From: JAZKFT01 sp043760535
GTDB taxonomy: Bacteria; Bacteroidota; Bacteroidia; Chitinophagales; Chitinophagaceae
Length of the DNA: 8,346 nucleotides
Assembly: GCA_043760535.1 (NCBI GenBank)
Contig: JAYUOV010000296.1
Span: 1 to 8,346, forward strand
Direction of reading: 5' to 3'
In this document: positions 1 through 6,720 of the stretch, piece by piece
Numbering within the stretch: position 1 is the stretch's first letter
Layout: every line of letters begins with the position of its first letter
The notes under the pieces: model-generated
Databases searched by the model: none
What the model saw: the letters and a program-made list of their open reading frames with translations, nothing else
Told to the model about the DNA's origin: nothing
Position numbers and translations under genes: made by a program

Positions 1-1587
1 TATAAACCGCTCCAAACTTCCAAAGGGCGCCCTATGAATCATAACAGGTACATGCTTTGCATTGTCTTCGCCAGTGTAGGTAAGTTCAAAGCGTTGGGGC
101 AAATTATAGTCCACCTGTATTGTTCCTAGCTGCCATTTTCTGCCAATGGCATCCTTTACCATAAAATCAAGTTTGGGGCCGTAAAACGCTGCTTCGTCGT
201 ATTCGGTTACAGTAACCAAACCCTTTTCGGCAGCCGCTTCTATAATGGCAGCCTCTGCCAGTACCCAGCTTTCATCGCTACCAATATATTTGGCTCTTTC
301 TGTTTGGTGTCGCAAAGAAATTTGTGCCGTGTACTCCGTAAAATTCAAAGAGGCTAACACATACTGCACCATATCTATCACCTTTTTAAACTCATCCTTA
401 ACCTGATCCGGGCGGCAAAAAAGGTGGGCATCATCCTGTGTAAAACCCCTTACCCGCGTAAGGCCATGTAGTTCACCATGCTGTTCGTAACGATATACCG
501 TGCCAAACTCTGCAAAACGGATGGGCAAATCTTTATAGCTCCTTGGCGAAGTTTTATAAATTTCGCAATGGTGCGGACAGTTCATCGGTTTCAGGTAAAA
601 CTCCTCACCTTCTTGTGGCGTTTTAATTGGCTGAAAACTGTCTTTCCCGTATTTTTCGTAATGACCGCTGGTAACGTACAAGTTCTTGTGGCCAATATGT
701 GGCGTAACAACGGGCAGGTAGCCCGTATCCAATTGTGCTTTTTGTAAAAACTGTTGTAAACGCTCTCTTAACATGGCACCTTTTGGCAACCATAATGGCA
801 AACCCATTCCCACTTTTTCGCTAAAAGCAAATAACTCCAGCTCCTTGCCTAGCTTGCGGTGATCTCTTTTTTTGGCTTCCTCTAGCAGAACAATGTACTC
901 ATCCAATTCCTTTTGATTGGGAAAAGTAACCCCGTAAATGCGGGTTAGCATTTTGTTTTTCTCATCATTGAGCCAATAGGCGCCTGCAATATTGGTTAAT
1001 TTTATGGCCTTTATAAAGCCGGTATGTGGAATATGTGGCCCGCGGCAGAGGTCGGTAAAATTGCCTTGGGTATAAAAACTAATCTGCCCATCTTCTAGCC
1101 GGTCAATGATTTCTAATTTGTATTGGTCGCCTTTTTCTGTAAAATATTGTATTGCATTGGCCTTCGTAACTGCTTTACGTTCAAACACATGGTTTTGCTT
1201 AGCCAACTCCAGCATTTTTTGTTCCACTTTTCTAAGGTCTTCTTCAGATATGTGCCGGTCGCCCAGGTCTATATCGTAGTAAAAACCTTTTTCGCCAGGA
1301 GGGCCATAGCCAAATTTTACACCCGGATAAAAAACTTCCAAAGCCTCGGCCAAAAGGTGTGCACTGCTGTGCCAAAAGGTCTGCTTGCCATCCTCATCGA
1401 CCCATTTTAAAAAATTGATGGTACTATCCTGAGTTATTGGGCGGCTTAGATCCCACACTTGTCCATCTACTTTGGCTGCTAAAATTACCCTAGCCAATCC
1501 TTCGCTTATGCTTTTGGCAATGTCCATACCTGTTGCACCAGCTTCGTATTGCTTTACAGCTCCATCCGGAAATGTAATATTCATCAT
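1..1587 (-). CDS. thrS: threonyl-tRNA synthetase, C-terminal end cut by window edge
   Basis: Cytoplasmic class II synthetase that charges tRNA-Thr with threonine using ATP and edits Ser-tRNA-Thr. The frame is open without interruption for 529 codons and runs off the left edge. An N-terminal TGS domain covers about residues 1-62. The editing domain follows, with the HSSAH motif (H73, H77) and DLCRGPH (C181, H185). The catalytic core has the zinc ligands C337 (in MNCPHH), H388 (in DDAH) and H518 (in IHRA), and motif 3 begins as GSLERF right at the edge. The family is usually about 640-650 residues, so roughly 115 residues, mainly the anticodon-binding domain, lie outside. Two tandem ATGs (1587 and 1584) could start it. 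The first is chosen because AGGA sits 7 bases upstream of it, unusually clear for this genome. No frameshift was found. Identity is very secure. Confidence 0.97.
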   Translation of the reverse strand, partial: MMNITFPDGAVKQYEAGATGMDIAKSISEGLARVILAAKVDGQVWDLSRPITQDSTINFLKWVDEDGKQTFWHSSAHLLAEALEVFYPGVKFGYGPPGEKGFYYDIDLGDRHISEEDLRKVEQKMLELAKQNHVFERKAVTKANAIQYFTEKGDQYKLEIIDRLEDGQISFYTQGNFTDLCRGPHIPHTGFIKAIKLTNIAGAYWLNDEKNKMLTRIYGVTFPNQKELDEYIVLLEEAKKRDHRKLGKELELFAFSEKVGMGLPLWLPKGAMLRERLQQFLQKAQLDTGYLPVVTPHIGHKNLYVTSGHYEKYGKDSFQPIKTPQEGEEFYLKPMNCPHHCEIYKTSPRSYKDLPIRFAEFGTVYRYEQHGELHGLTRVRGFTQDDAHLFCRPDQVKDEFKKVIDMVQYVLASLNFTEYTAQISLRHQTERAKYIGSDESWVLAEAAIIEAAAEKGLVTVTEYDEAAFYGPKLDFMVKDAIGRKWQLGTIQVDYNLPQRFELTYTGEDNAKHVPVMIHRAPFGSLERFI

Positions 1588-1623
1588 CTTATGTTCCTGC
1601 TTATTTAAATATTAGTAAGTGGG

Positions 1624-1631
1624 CGAATTTA
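1624..1631 (-). promoter_or_regulatory. candidate thrS promoter, -7 box
   Basis: On the minus strand this reads TAAATTCG, one base away from the Bacteroidota -7 consensus TAnnTTTG. It lies about 37 bases upstream of the thrS start. A clear -33 TTG at the expected distance is not obvious. This is a consensus match by eye in AT-rich DNA and not proof of a promoter. Confidence 0.3.
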
Positions 1632-1716
1632 GCAAACAATAAACTATTTACATAAAATATAGAATTAGCGGCAGGTTTTAATAGCATTTTAATTTGCAAG
1701 GCTTAAAATTGTGACT

Positions 1717-1784
1717 AGTAATTGGTCATTGATTTAATATGCCCAATATCAACCTTAATTAATGACTTATTGACCAATGACTTA
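1717..1784. repeat. imperfect inverted repeat with internal direct repeats
   Basis: AGTAATTGGTCA at 1717-1728 is the reverse complement of TGACCAATGACT at 1771-1782 at 11 of 12 positions, with 42 bases between the arms. AATGACTTA also occurs twice in direct orientation (1761-1769 and 1776-1784). Read on the minus strand, the right arm is built of TCATT/TCAAT-type words at about seven-base spacing, similar in style to the heptamer repeat near 6650. Whether this is a dispersed genomic repeat, an operator or chance cannot be decided from the window. Confidence 0.45.
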
Positions 1785-1903
1785 ATAACTACCCATTCAC
1801 TCTTTTAACCCTTGAGAGCTATAAAATAAAATTCGGCTAAAAAAAATGAGGTTTATTGTTATGTAGTTTGCTTTTTCCGTTGAAGCAGGCACCTTTTTGC
1901 ATT

Positions 1904-2008
1904 ATGAGTATTCACTGCGATTTTCATTTAGTTTTAAACCGCATTCAATCTCAACAAAATAAAGATATCAAGTTATCTGCCAAGATATTTTTAACTTGCC
2001 CTATATGA
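1904..2008 (+). CDS. possible 34-aa leader ORF upstream of response regulator
   Basis: ATG at 1904 opens a 34-codon frame, beginning MSIHCDFHLV and ending IFLTCPI, whose TGA stop (2006-2008) overlaps the ATG of the response regulator (2005-2007) as ATGA. That arrangement is typical of translational coupling, and the downstream gene has no evident ribosome binding site of its own. Against it, the peptide has no recognisable family, no Shine-Dalgarno sequence and no signal peptide, and a 34-codon open frame can occur by chance. It could instead be untranslated leader. Confidence 0.25.
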   Translation: MSIHCDFHLVLNRIQSQQNKDIKLSAKIFLTCPI

Positions 2009-2646
2009 AAATAGAAAAGATCAACATTGTAATTGTTGATGATCATAGAATTGTTATAGATGGATTAAGGGCATTGCTGGAAGATAATGCCACTTTTAAT
2101 ATTGTGGATACAACCATTGACTCCACCCAAGTGCTTTCAATACTAGCTATAAAGAAAGTAGATGTATTATTGACCGATGTGATGATGCCCCAAATGAATG
2201 GTAAGGAACTGGCCAAACAAGTACGGATGCAGTTTCCTAAAATAAAAATTCTGGCACTTTCTATGAGTGGGCAGGGCGATGTGGTTAATGAAATGATAAA
2301 CGATGCCGATATTAATGGTTATGTACTTAAAAATATTTCCAAAACAGAACTAACAAAAGCCATCATTAAAATAGCAGGTGGCGGTATTTACTTTAGCGAT
2401 GAAGTGCTGGAAGAGCTGGAGAAAACCTCAATTATAAAAAAACAGAATGATGATGCCCAATTAACTGCCAGAGAAATAGAAATAATTAGGCTGATAGAAA
2501 AAGAGATGAGCAATAAAGCTATTGCAGATGCTTTGTTTATTAGCGAAAGAACCGTAGAAACCCACCGTAAAAATATTTTTAGAAAAAGCAAAACCAACAG
2601 CGTTATTGGTCTTATTAAATATGCGTATGTACACAAGCTAATATAA
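2005..2646 (+). CDS. NarL/FixJ-family response regulator (receiver + LuxR HTH)
   Basis: A 213-residue two-component response regulator, expected to be phosphorylated by a histidine kinase and then bind DNA. The receiver domain (about 6-125) has the acidic pair D12-D13, phosphoacceptor D58 in LLTDVMMPQMNG, switch S86 in ALSMS and K109 in GYVLK. A linker leads to a LuxR-type helix-turn-helix (about 152-210) containing LTAREIEIIRLI and ISERTVETHRKNIF. Length and domain order are standard. The frame could also start at TTG 1996, but ATG 2005 is preferred because it begins directly before the first receiver strand. No kinase gene lies next to it, so partner and regulon are unknown. Its 3' end overlaps the convergent beta-barrel gene by 9 bp. 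Family assignment is secure; the biological role is not known. Confidence 0.93.
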   Translation: MKIEKINIVIVDDHRIVIDGLRALLEDNATFNIVDTTIDSTQVLSILAIKKVDVLLTDVMMPQMNGKELAKQVRMQFPKIKILALSMSGQGDVVNEMINDADINGYVLKNISKTELTKAIIKIAGGGIYFSDEVLEELEKTSIIKKQNDDAQLTAREIEIIRLIEKEMSNKAIADALFISERTVETHRKNIFRKSKTNSVIGLIKYAYVHKLI

Positions 2647-3159
2647 ACGGTGAAAGGGCAATACCAACCCGGCCGAAAAATAATTTGTAAAGCCACCCCC
2701 ATTCTTTCTTAACCAGCCATGAAAACCAATATCCACAGCCGTATTTTTAAAAGAAAAACCAAGGCCAGCATCTGTTGAAAACCTAGTTGAAAAAGTACTT
2801 TTAGCATCTCTTACACCCATTAAACCAATTCTTCCATATAGGTAAACCTGTTTAGAAATCATTTGAAGCAATCCCATTTTTAAAGGGATGGTAGTAATAT
2901 CACCAAAAAAATTTCTTTTTTTAGGTTTAAATCTTTCGTAACCAGCAATCAGTTGCACTTCAGCACCACTTTTAAGCCATTTAAAGTGCATGATACCATT
3001 AATACCAGCACCACTGTAATAGCTTTCATCTAAAACTCCAAGAGGTGCTACCACTTCGGGCCTAACCGAAAAATAGTGTTTGGCACGGGCCGTCTTTTGC
3101 TTTTGAGCATTGACATTATGAAAAGCAAGAGCCAGCAGAAATAGAAAAAAAAACTTCAT
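2638..3159 (-). CDS. secreted protein, putative outer-membrane beta-barrel
   Basis: A 173-residue exported protein. Residues 1-18 form a signal peptide: MK, a very hydrophobic Phe/Leu stretch and a type I cleavage site after NVNA, leaving Gln as the mature N-terminus, a common Bacteroidota pattern. The mature part has alternating hydrophobic/polar strands rich in Gly and aromatics (for example VYLYGRIGLMG, AGLGFSFKNTAVDIGFHGW) and ends on an aromatic residue, as beta-barrel membrane proteins often do. This resembles the broad PorT/OMP_b-brl group, but I recognise no specific family member. A longer frame begins at 3204; the 3159 ATG is chosen because it begins the signal peptide directly. The gene is transcribed toward the response regulator and overlaps its end. 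Function is unknown; the outer-membrane location is inferred. Confidence 0.75.
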   Translation of the reverse strand: MKFFFLFLLALAFHNVNAQKQKTARAKHYFSVRPEVVAPLGVLDESYYSGAGINGIMHFKWLKSGAEVQLIAGYERFKPKKRNFFGDITTIPLKMGLLQMISKQVYLYGRIGLMGVRDAKSTFSTRFSTDAGLGFSFKNTAVDIGFHGWLRKNGGGFTNYFSAGLVLPFHRLY

Positions 3160-3221
3160 TGAAGTACAATATAGTAATGGATTTTCAAATCGAAAAAAAA
3201 CCAAACTTCATCGCTGTAAAT

Positions 3222-3248
3222 ACCCTTTGTTGTGTATAGAAAAAGGGT
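3222..3248. other. 7-bp hairpin upstream of the beta-barrel gene
   Basis: ACCCTTT (3222-3228) and AAAGGGT (3242-3248) are perfect complements around a 13-base loop. It lies 63 bases upstream of the beta-barrel gene start, in the space between that gene and the DUF2911 terminator. It could sit in a leader or promoter, or mean nothing. No run of T directly abuts the stem on the minus strand. Confidence 0.25.
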
Positions 3249-3349
3249 GGCTTCATTTATTGCTAATCATTTTTTTGAGGTGTAAAAGAAAACTCCAAAC
3301 CTTTTAAATTTCCCTAAAGTTTTTTTTTAAATACCAAATAAATCAAAAT

Positions 3350-3382
3350 AAGGCAACCCCAGAAAAATATCAGGGTTGCCTT
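3350..3382 (-). terminator. intrinsic-type terminator downstream of DUF2911 gene
   Basis: AAGGCAACCC and GGGTTGCCTT form a perfect 10-bp stem around a 13-base loop. Read on the minus strand, it begins 37 bases after the stop of the DUF2911 gene and is followed by a T-rich stretch (TATTTTGATTTATTT). Position and strength fit a rho-independent terminator for that gene. It would also separate the DUF2911 transcript from the beta-barrel gene downstream. Confidence 0.8.
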
Positions 3383-3419
3383 TGTTATTAAATGTTAGTT
3401 CTACAAGAATGTCAACTTA

Positions 3420-3941
3420 CTATTTTACCATAAAATTCACCTGTATGTCTCCCCACATTAGTGAAACGTTGCCGCCTTTATCAATATTAAAAGACAGTTG
3501 CTCATAAAAACTGGCCGCTTTGCCTGGTTTTACCTTTACCCTAAGGGCATCTTCTGTTTTATTATAACCCATGGCACCCCATTGCTTCCAAGTTTTGTTA
3601 AAAATAATGGTCCAAGTATCGCCTTCTACCAAAGTAAAAAGGCCATACTTTCCGGCGGGTAGTGATTCTCCTTCAATAGTCACAACTTTATCTGTTTCAA
3701 AAACGGTGGCGTCATTAGCACCTGTTCGCCATACCTGACCCTCTTTTGGTTCAAGATTTATACCAATACTGCGTCCTTTAACAGAAGGCTTGCTGTAATC
3801 TATTTTAACTACAGCACCACTTGTAATGGTTTCTGTAACCGTAGCAGGCGGGCTTGGCCTTTTACTTTTATCCCCTTGTGCACAGGCTACTGTACTTGCA
3901 AGAAAAGATGCGACCAACGCAATTGAAAATACTTTTTTCAT
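3420..3941 (-). CDS. exported DUF2911 domain protein
   Basis: A 173-residue exported protein of the DUF2911 family, which is common in Bacteroidota and has no established function. The signal peptide covers about residues 1-21 (MKKVFSIALV, then a hydrophobic core). C20 followed by Ala-Gln makes the processing ambiguous. A type I cut after ACA fits well; STVAC is only a poor lipobox because Thr is at -3. The family blocks are clear: VKIDYSKPSVKGR (45-57), VWRTGANDATVFET (70-83), LPAGKYGLFT (94-103) and TIIFNKTWKQWGA (111-123). A longer frame starts at 4019, but the 3941 ATG begins the signal peptide and is preferred. It is followed by its own terminator, so it probably ends a transcript. No catalytic residues can be named. 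Confidence 0.9.
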   Translation of the reverse strand: MKKVFSIALVASFLASTVACAQGDKSKRPSPPATVTETITSGAVVKIDYSKPSVKGRSIGINLEPKEGQVWRTGANDATVFETDKVVTIEGESLPAGKYGLFTLVEGDTWTIIFNKTWKQWGAMGYNKTEDALRVKVKPGKAASFYEQLSFNIDKGGNVSLMWGDIQVNFMVK

Positions 3942-4105
3942 GGTTATAATTTTTGTAGAGAGTAAAACAAAAATTTCGCAAAAAAGTTCGAGAATATTAC
4001 AGGCTGTTGTTAATGGCAAATAGGTGGTTTACATTATCAAAGTACTATTTCTAATGGCTATAAACATACTTTAATACTTGCCAGGTTTAGAACACCAAGA
4101 TATAA

Positions 4106-4465
4106 TCAATGTAATTTTTCATTTTCTATATGCCTAGTGGCATCGCGTAAATTTTTTTTCTCAAAATTTTTTTGCAAGGCCTGTGTAAGGTTAATTCCGG
4201 TTTGGTTTGCAAGGCAAATTAATACCCAAAGTATATCTGCCATTTCATCACTCAAAAGTGCAGTATTCCGCTCTTGTAAATGAAGGTGCGTTTCGGATGT
4301 TTTAAAAGACTGCTCACCATAAATTCTTACCATTAGCCTTGCCAGTTCGCCTGTTTCTTCCATTAAAATACCAAGATTGGTGAGCTCGTTAAAATATCTC
4401 ACACCAACTGTTTTTATCCATTGGTCCACTTGCAGCTGGGCTTGGTTAATGGTAATTTCAGGCAT
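4106..4465 (-). CDS. MazG-like nucleotide pyrophosphohydrolase
   Basis: A 119-residue all-alpha NTP pyrophosphohydrolase, a cytoplasmic family that cleaves (d)NTPs, often non-canonical ones, to NMP and pyrophosphate with Mg2+. The metal-binding pattern is visible: E36-E37-x-x-E40 in LMEETGEL and E74-x-x-D77 in SDEMADILW, with the helical flanks expected of a short single-domain MazG-like protein rather than two-domain MazG. The spacer between the motifs is about 33 residues, on the long side. The ATG at 4465 follows the dtd stop by only 2 bases, so the two are almost certainly co-transcribed and translationally coupled. Substrate cannot be told from sequence; a house-cleaning role is inferred. 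The C-terminus (about 95-119) is charged and probably a flexible tail. Confidence 0.88.
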   Translation of the reverse strand: MPEITINQAQLQVDQWIKTVGVRYFNELTNLGILMEETGELARLMVRIYGEQSFKTSETHLHLQERNTALLSDEMADILWVLICLANQTGINLTQALQKNFEKKNLRDATRHIENEKLH

Positions 4466-4467
4466 AG

Positions 4468-4920
4468 CTATTCCTTGTTTTTGCTGTCTATAAAAATGGT
4501 TACCGGGCCGTCGTTTATCAGGTTTACTTTCATATCGGCCCCAAATTCTCCGGTTCTTATATTTTTTCCTAGATCTTTTTCCAGTTGCAGTATCAACTTC
4601 GCGTAAATAGGCATGGCCGCTGCTGATTTACTGGCTTTAATATAGGAGGGCCGATTGCCTTTTTTTGTAGCAGCATGAAGGGTAAACTGGCTAATAAGTA
4701 AAATACTGCCGCCGTTTTCTTTTATTGAAATATTAGGTACTTTATTAGCATCATCAAATATTCGCAGGTTAATAATTTTGTTGCTCAGCCATAATATATC
4801 TTCAGCATTATCAGCATCTTCTATACCTACTAAAACCAGCAAACCTTTACCTATAGTTGCTTTTACACTTTCGTTAACTGTTACTCCTGCCTGGCTTACC
4901 CTTTGAATTACAACCCTCAT
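4468..4920 (-). CDS. dtd: D-aminoacyl-tRNA deacylase
   Basis: A 150-residue cytoplasmic enzyme that hydrolyses D-aminoacyl-tRNA (D-Tyr, D-Asp and others, also Gly-tRNA-Ala), keeping D-residues out of protein. Length and fold signature are typical: MRVVIQRVSQAGV at the start, catalytic-site motif SQFTL (77-81) followed by the GNRPS loop (88-92), and the cross-subunit Gly-cisPro motif in NDGPVT (G138, P139). The family acts as a homodimer. A frame extension to 4953 exists, but the 4920 ATG matches the family N-terminus exactly. The gene is first of a two-gene unit with the MazG-like gene immediately downstream. No confident promoter box was found in the AT-rich stretch upstream. Identification is secure. 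Confidence 0.96.
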   Translation of the reverse strand: MRVVIQRVSQAGVTVNESVKATIGKGLLVLVGIEDADNAEDILWLSNKIINLRIFDDANKVPNISIKENGGSILLISQFTLHAATKKGNRPSYIKASKSAAAMPIYAKLILQLEKDLGKNIRTGEFGADMKVNLINDGPVTIFIDSKNKE

Positions 4921-5231
4921 TTCTAAAAAATATTTAGAGTAAAGTAAACTCAATTCGATGAAAAAATAATTTGAGGAGATTACTACTTCATAAACATGTA
5001 TAAAGTGTGCTTTACGGTTTTACTAAATTTTTATAGCCAAAACGAATAAAACTAATGGTAAAATAAATTTCAATTTTTTTTTGAATGAAAACAATATAAA
5101 GGTATGCAGTTAATAGAAGCCAATGTAAATGCCGTAGATTATAAAACCGCCGTATTACTATTTTATACGCCAGTGATTGATATGAAATTTAGCGTTTTTG
5201 ACAATAAACTGATAGACTTATCAAATATTAC
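4921..5231. other. AT-rich intergenic region between dtd and lutB
   Basis: About 310 bases lie between the dtd start and the lutB stop (both minus-strand genes). They include A/T runs and one 43-codon plus-strand ORF (5104-5235). No GC-rich terminator stem follows lutB, and no structured RNA is evident. The dtd promoter should lie at the left end, but no clear TAnnTTTG box is seen. Confidence 0.5.
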
Positions 5232-5235
5232 TTAA
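5104..5235 (+). CDS. doubtful 43-aa ORF or gene remnant
   Basis: ATG 5104 to TAA 5233-5235 encodes 43 residues, starting MQLIEANVNAVDYKTA and ending DNKLIDLSNIT, with normal-looking amino-acid composition. An in-frame TGA at 5086-5088 limits extension upstream. It runs opposite to its neighbours, and its last 4 bases overlap the convergent lutB stop codon. I recognise no family. It may be a genuine small protein, the C-terminal scrap of a decayed gene, or chance. No ribosome binding site or promoter box is apparent. Confidence 0.25.
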   Translation: MQLIEANVNAVDYKTAVLLFYTPVIDMKFSVFDNKLIDLSNIT

Positions 5236-6602
5236 GCCCTGTTTTTCTTATACCAATCCCTAAAAGAAGCTTTAGGTGGTGCAGGCATTTCTCGTTGCTT
5301 GTACCATGGGTTAAATTTATTGTTAGTAATAAAAGGTAGGTTTCGCATAAACCAGCGGCCAACAGCACCACCTAAACGATAGAGTTTGGGGCTGTTTAAA
5401 GTAGTGGTCATCGCCTTCATGGCCATGGTTTTCAATCTGGGGCTATGCCCATCTTTTACTATCTCTTGCCGCCACTTATAAAGCTGCTGGTGGATGTCTA
5501 TTTTAACTGGACATACATTGCTGCAAGACCCACATAATGTGGAGGCAAAAGGCAGATCGGCATACTGTTTCATATCTAGGTTTGGTGCCAGTATAGCGCC
5601 TATAGGTCCAGCAATGGCGGTGTGGTAACTATGGCCACCGCTTCTTCTATAAACTGGGCAGGTATTAAAACAGGCTGCACAGCGGATGCACTTTAAAGAG
5701 TTGCGAAAGTCCTCACGACCAAGCTGTTTGGTGCGTCCGTTATCTACAATTACAATATGCATTTGCTGCCCTTGCCTAGGCCGCTTAAAATGACTGGAGT
5801 AAGTGGTAATCGGTTGGCCAGTGGCGCTCCGTGCTAATAATCTTAAAAACACACTGAGGTGTTTTCTTTTTGGTATAATTTTTTCGATGCCCATAGTGGC
5901 AATGTGGATGTCGCTCAAATGGGCGCCCATGTCGGCATTGCCCTCGTTGGTACATACTACAAATTCACCGGTTTCGGCTATGGCAAAGTTTACGCCAGTC
6001 ATGGCCACACGGCGGGTAATAAATTTTTCTCGAAGGTGCATTCTTGCCGCTTCTGTAAGGTATTTTGGGTCGGCATTACCTTTTGCTGTTCCTAAATGTT
6101 CATGAAAAAGCTCCCCTATCTCCTCCTTTTTCCAATGGATGCAAGGCAGCACAATATGGCTCGGCACTTCGCCAGCAAGCTGTACAATTCTTTCGCCAAG
6201 ATCGGTATCTATTACTTCTATTCCGTTATGCTCTAGGTAATGGTTTAAGCCACATTCTTCTGTAAGCATCGATTTGCTTTTAACTATTTTCTGCACCGCA
6301 TTTTGCTTCAGCAATCCCAGTACAATGGCATTGTGCTCCTTATCATCGGCTGCCCAATGAACGGTGATGCCGTTGGCTTTTGCATTGGTTTCAAATTGCG
6401 ATAAATAATCATGCAAGTTACTGAGCACATTGTTCTTTATCTGCGAAGCCGTTTCTCTAAGGGCTTCCCATTCGGGAATGATCCACGCAGCCTTATCCCG
6501 TTTCTGGCGAATCCACCAAAGGGTTTCGTCATGCCAGTTTACACGAGGTTCGTCCTGGTTAAATATATCGGCGAGGCCGGGATGGGTTTTAGTGGTATTC
6601 AT
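5232..6602 (-). CDS. lutB: lactate utilization iron-sulfur protein LutB
   Basis: A 456-residue subunit of the LutABC (YkgEFG-like) complex that oxidises L-lactate to pyruvate in the cytoplasm or at the inner face of the membrane. The N-terminal two thirds is a LUD domain (about 60-295) with conserved stretches such as MTGVNFAIAETGE and NEGNADMGAHLSDIH. A ferredoxin-like part follows with CIRCAACFNTCP (C305, C308, C311, C315) and CGSCSNVCP (C357, C360, C364), ligands for [4Fe-4S] clusters. The C-terminal tail continues with KIDIHQQLYKWRQEIV and a basic, Trp/Tyr-rich end. Length is close to the family norm. The start at ATG 6602 gives a typical N-terminus. lutA lies 118 bp upstream on the same strand, a wider gap than usual for this operon. 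lutC is not in the window. Confidence 0.94.
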   Translation of the reverse strand: MNTTKTHPGLADIFNQDEPRVNWHDETLWWIRQKRDKAAWIIPEWEALRETASQIKNNVLSNLHDYLSQFETNAKANGITVHWAADDKEHNAIVLGLLKQNAVQKIVKSKSMLTEECGLNHYLEHNGIEVIDTDLGERIVQLAGEVPSHIVLPCIHWKKEEIGELFHEHLGTAKGNADPKYLTEAARMHLREKFITRRVAMTGVNFAIAETGEFVVCTNEGNADMGAHLSDIHIATMGIEKIIPKRKHLSVFLRLLARSATGQPITTYSSHFKRPRQGQQMHIVIVDNGRTKQLGREDFRNSLKCIRCAACFNTCPVYRRSGGHSYHTAIAGPIGAILAPNLDMKQYADLPFASTLCGSCSNVCPVKIDIHQQLYKWRQEIVKDGHSPRLKTMAMKAMTTTLNSPKLYRLGGAVGRWFMRNLPFITNNKFNPWYKQREMPAPPKASFRDWYKKNRA

Positions 6603-6628
6603 TCGTTTGAATTTGTAATACTCTTTTT

Positions 6629-6657
6629 CAAAATAAAATTAAATAACCAATTTTCAA
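6629..6657 (-). promoter_or_regulatory. candidate internal promoter for lutB
   Basis: On the minus strand TTG (6655-6657) and TTATTTTG (6629-6636) are 18 bases apart, close to the Bacteroidota pattern TTG-N19-TAnnTTTG with one mismatch in the -7 box. The -7 box ends 26 bases upstream of the lutB start. The -33 element falls inside the heptamer repeat. AT-rich sequence makes chance matches likely. Confidence 0.25.
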
Positions 6658-6674
6658 TTATCAATGTTCAATTA
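6647..6674. repeat. four imperfect 7-bp tandem units between lutA and lutB
   Basis: Consecutive heptamers CCAATTT, TCAATTA, TCAATGT and TCAATTA occupy 6647-6674, with the first and last TCAATTA identical. They lie inside the 118-bp gap between lutA and lutB. Similar TCAATTA-type strings are, as I recall, common between genes in Bacteroidota; that is memory, not a search result. Confidence 0.6.
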
Positions 6675-6720
6675 ATGAAGAAGCTGATTTGAATATTGTG
6701 GATTAAAAATTAAAAACCTC

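Larger units (their letters stand above)
1588..1995. other. divergent intergenic region between thrS and the response regulator
   Basis: These roughly 400 bases separate two divergently transcribed genes and must hold both promoters. They contain the thrS -7 candidate near 1624, an inverted/direct repeat near 1717-1784, and a 34-codon ORF starting at 1904. I see no structured RNA, no tRNA and no other gene. No convincing TAnnTTTG box could be assigned to the response regulator. Confidence 0.6.

Noticed and set aside
478..1410. Plus-strand ORFs of 89 and 95 codons within the thrS region
   Set aside because: They are antisense to an uninterrupted thrS frame with all catalytic residues, and have no family features.
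2388..2702. 104-codon minus-strand ORF over the response regulator end
   Set aside because: It is antisense to the LuxR-type domain; the opposite frame has clear conserved motifs.
5803..6265. Plus-strand ORFs of 100, 78 and 66 codons inside lutB
   Set aside because: They are shadows of the LUD-domain coding sequence with no recognisable features.
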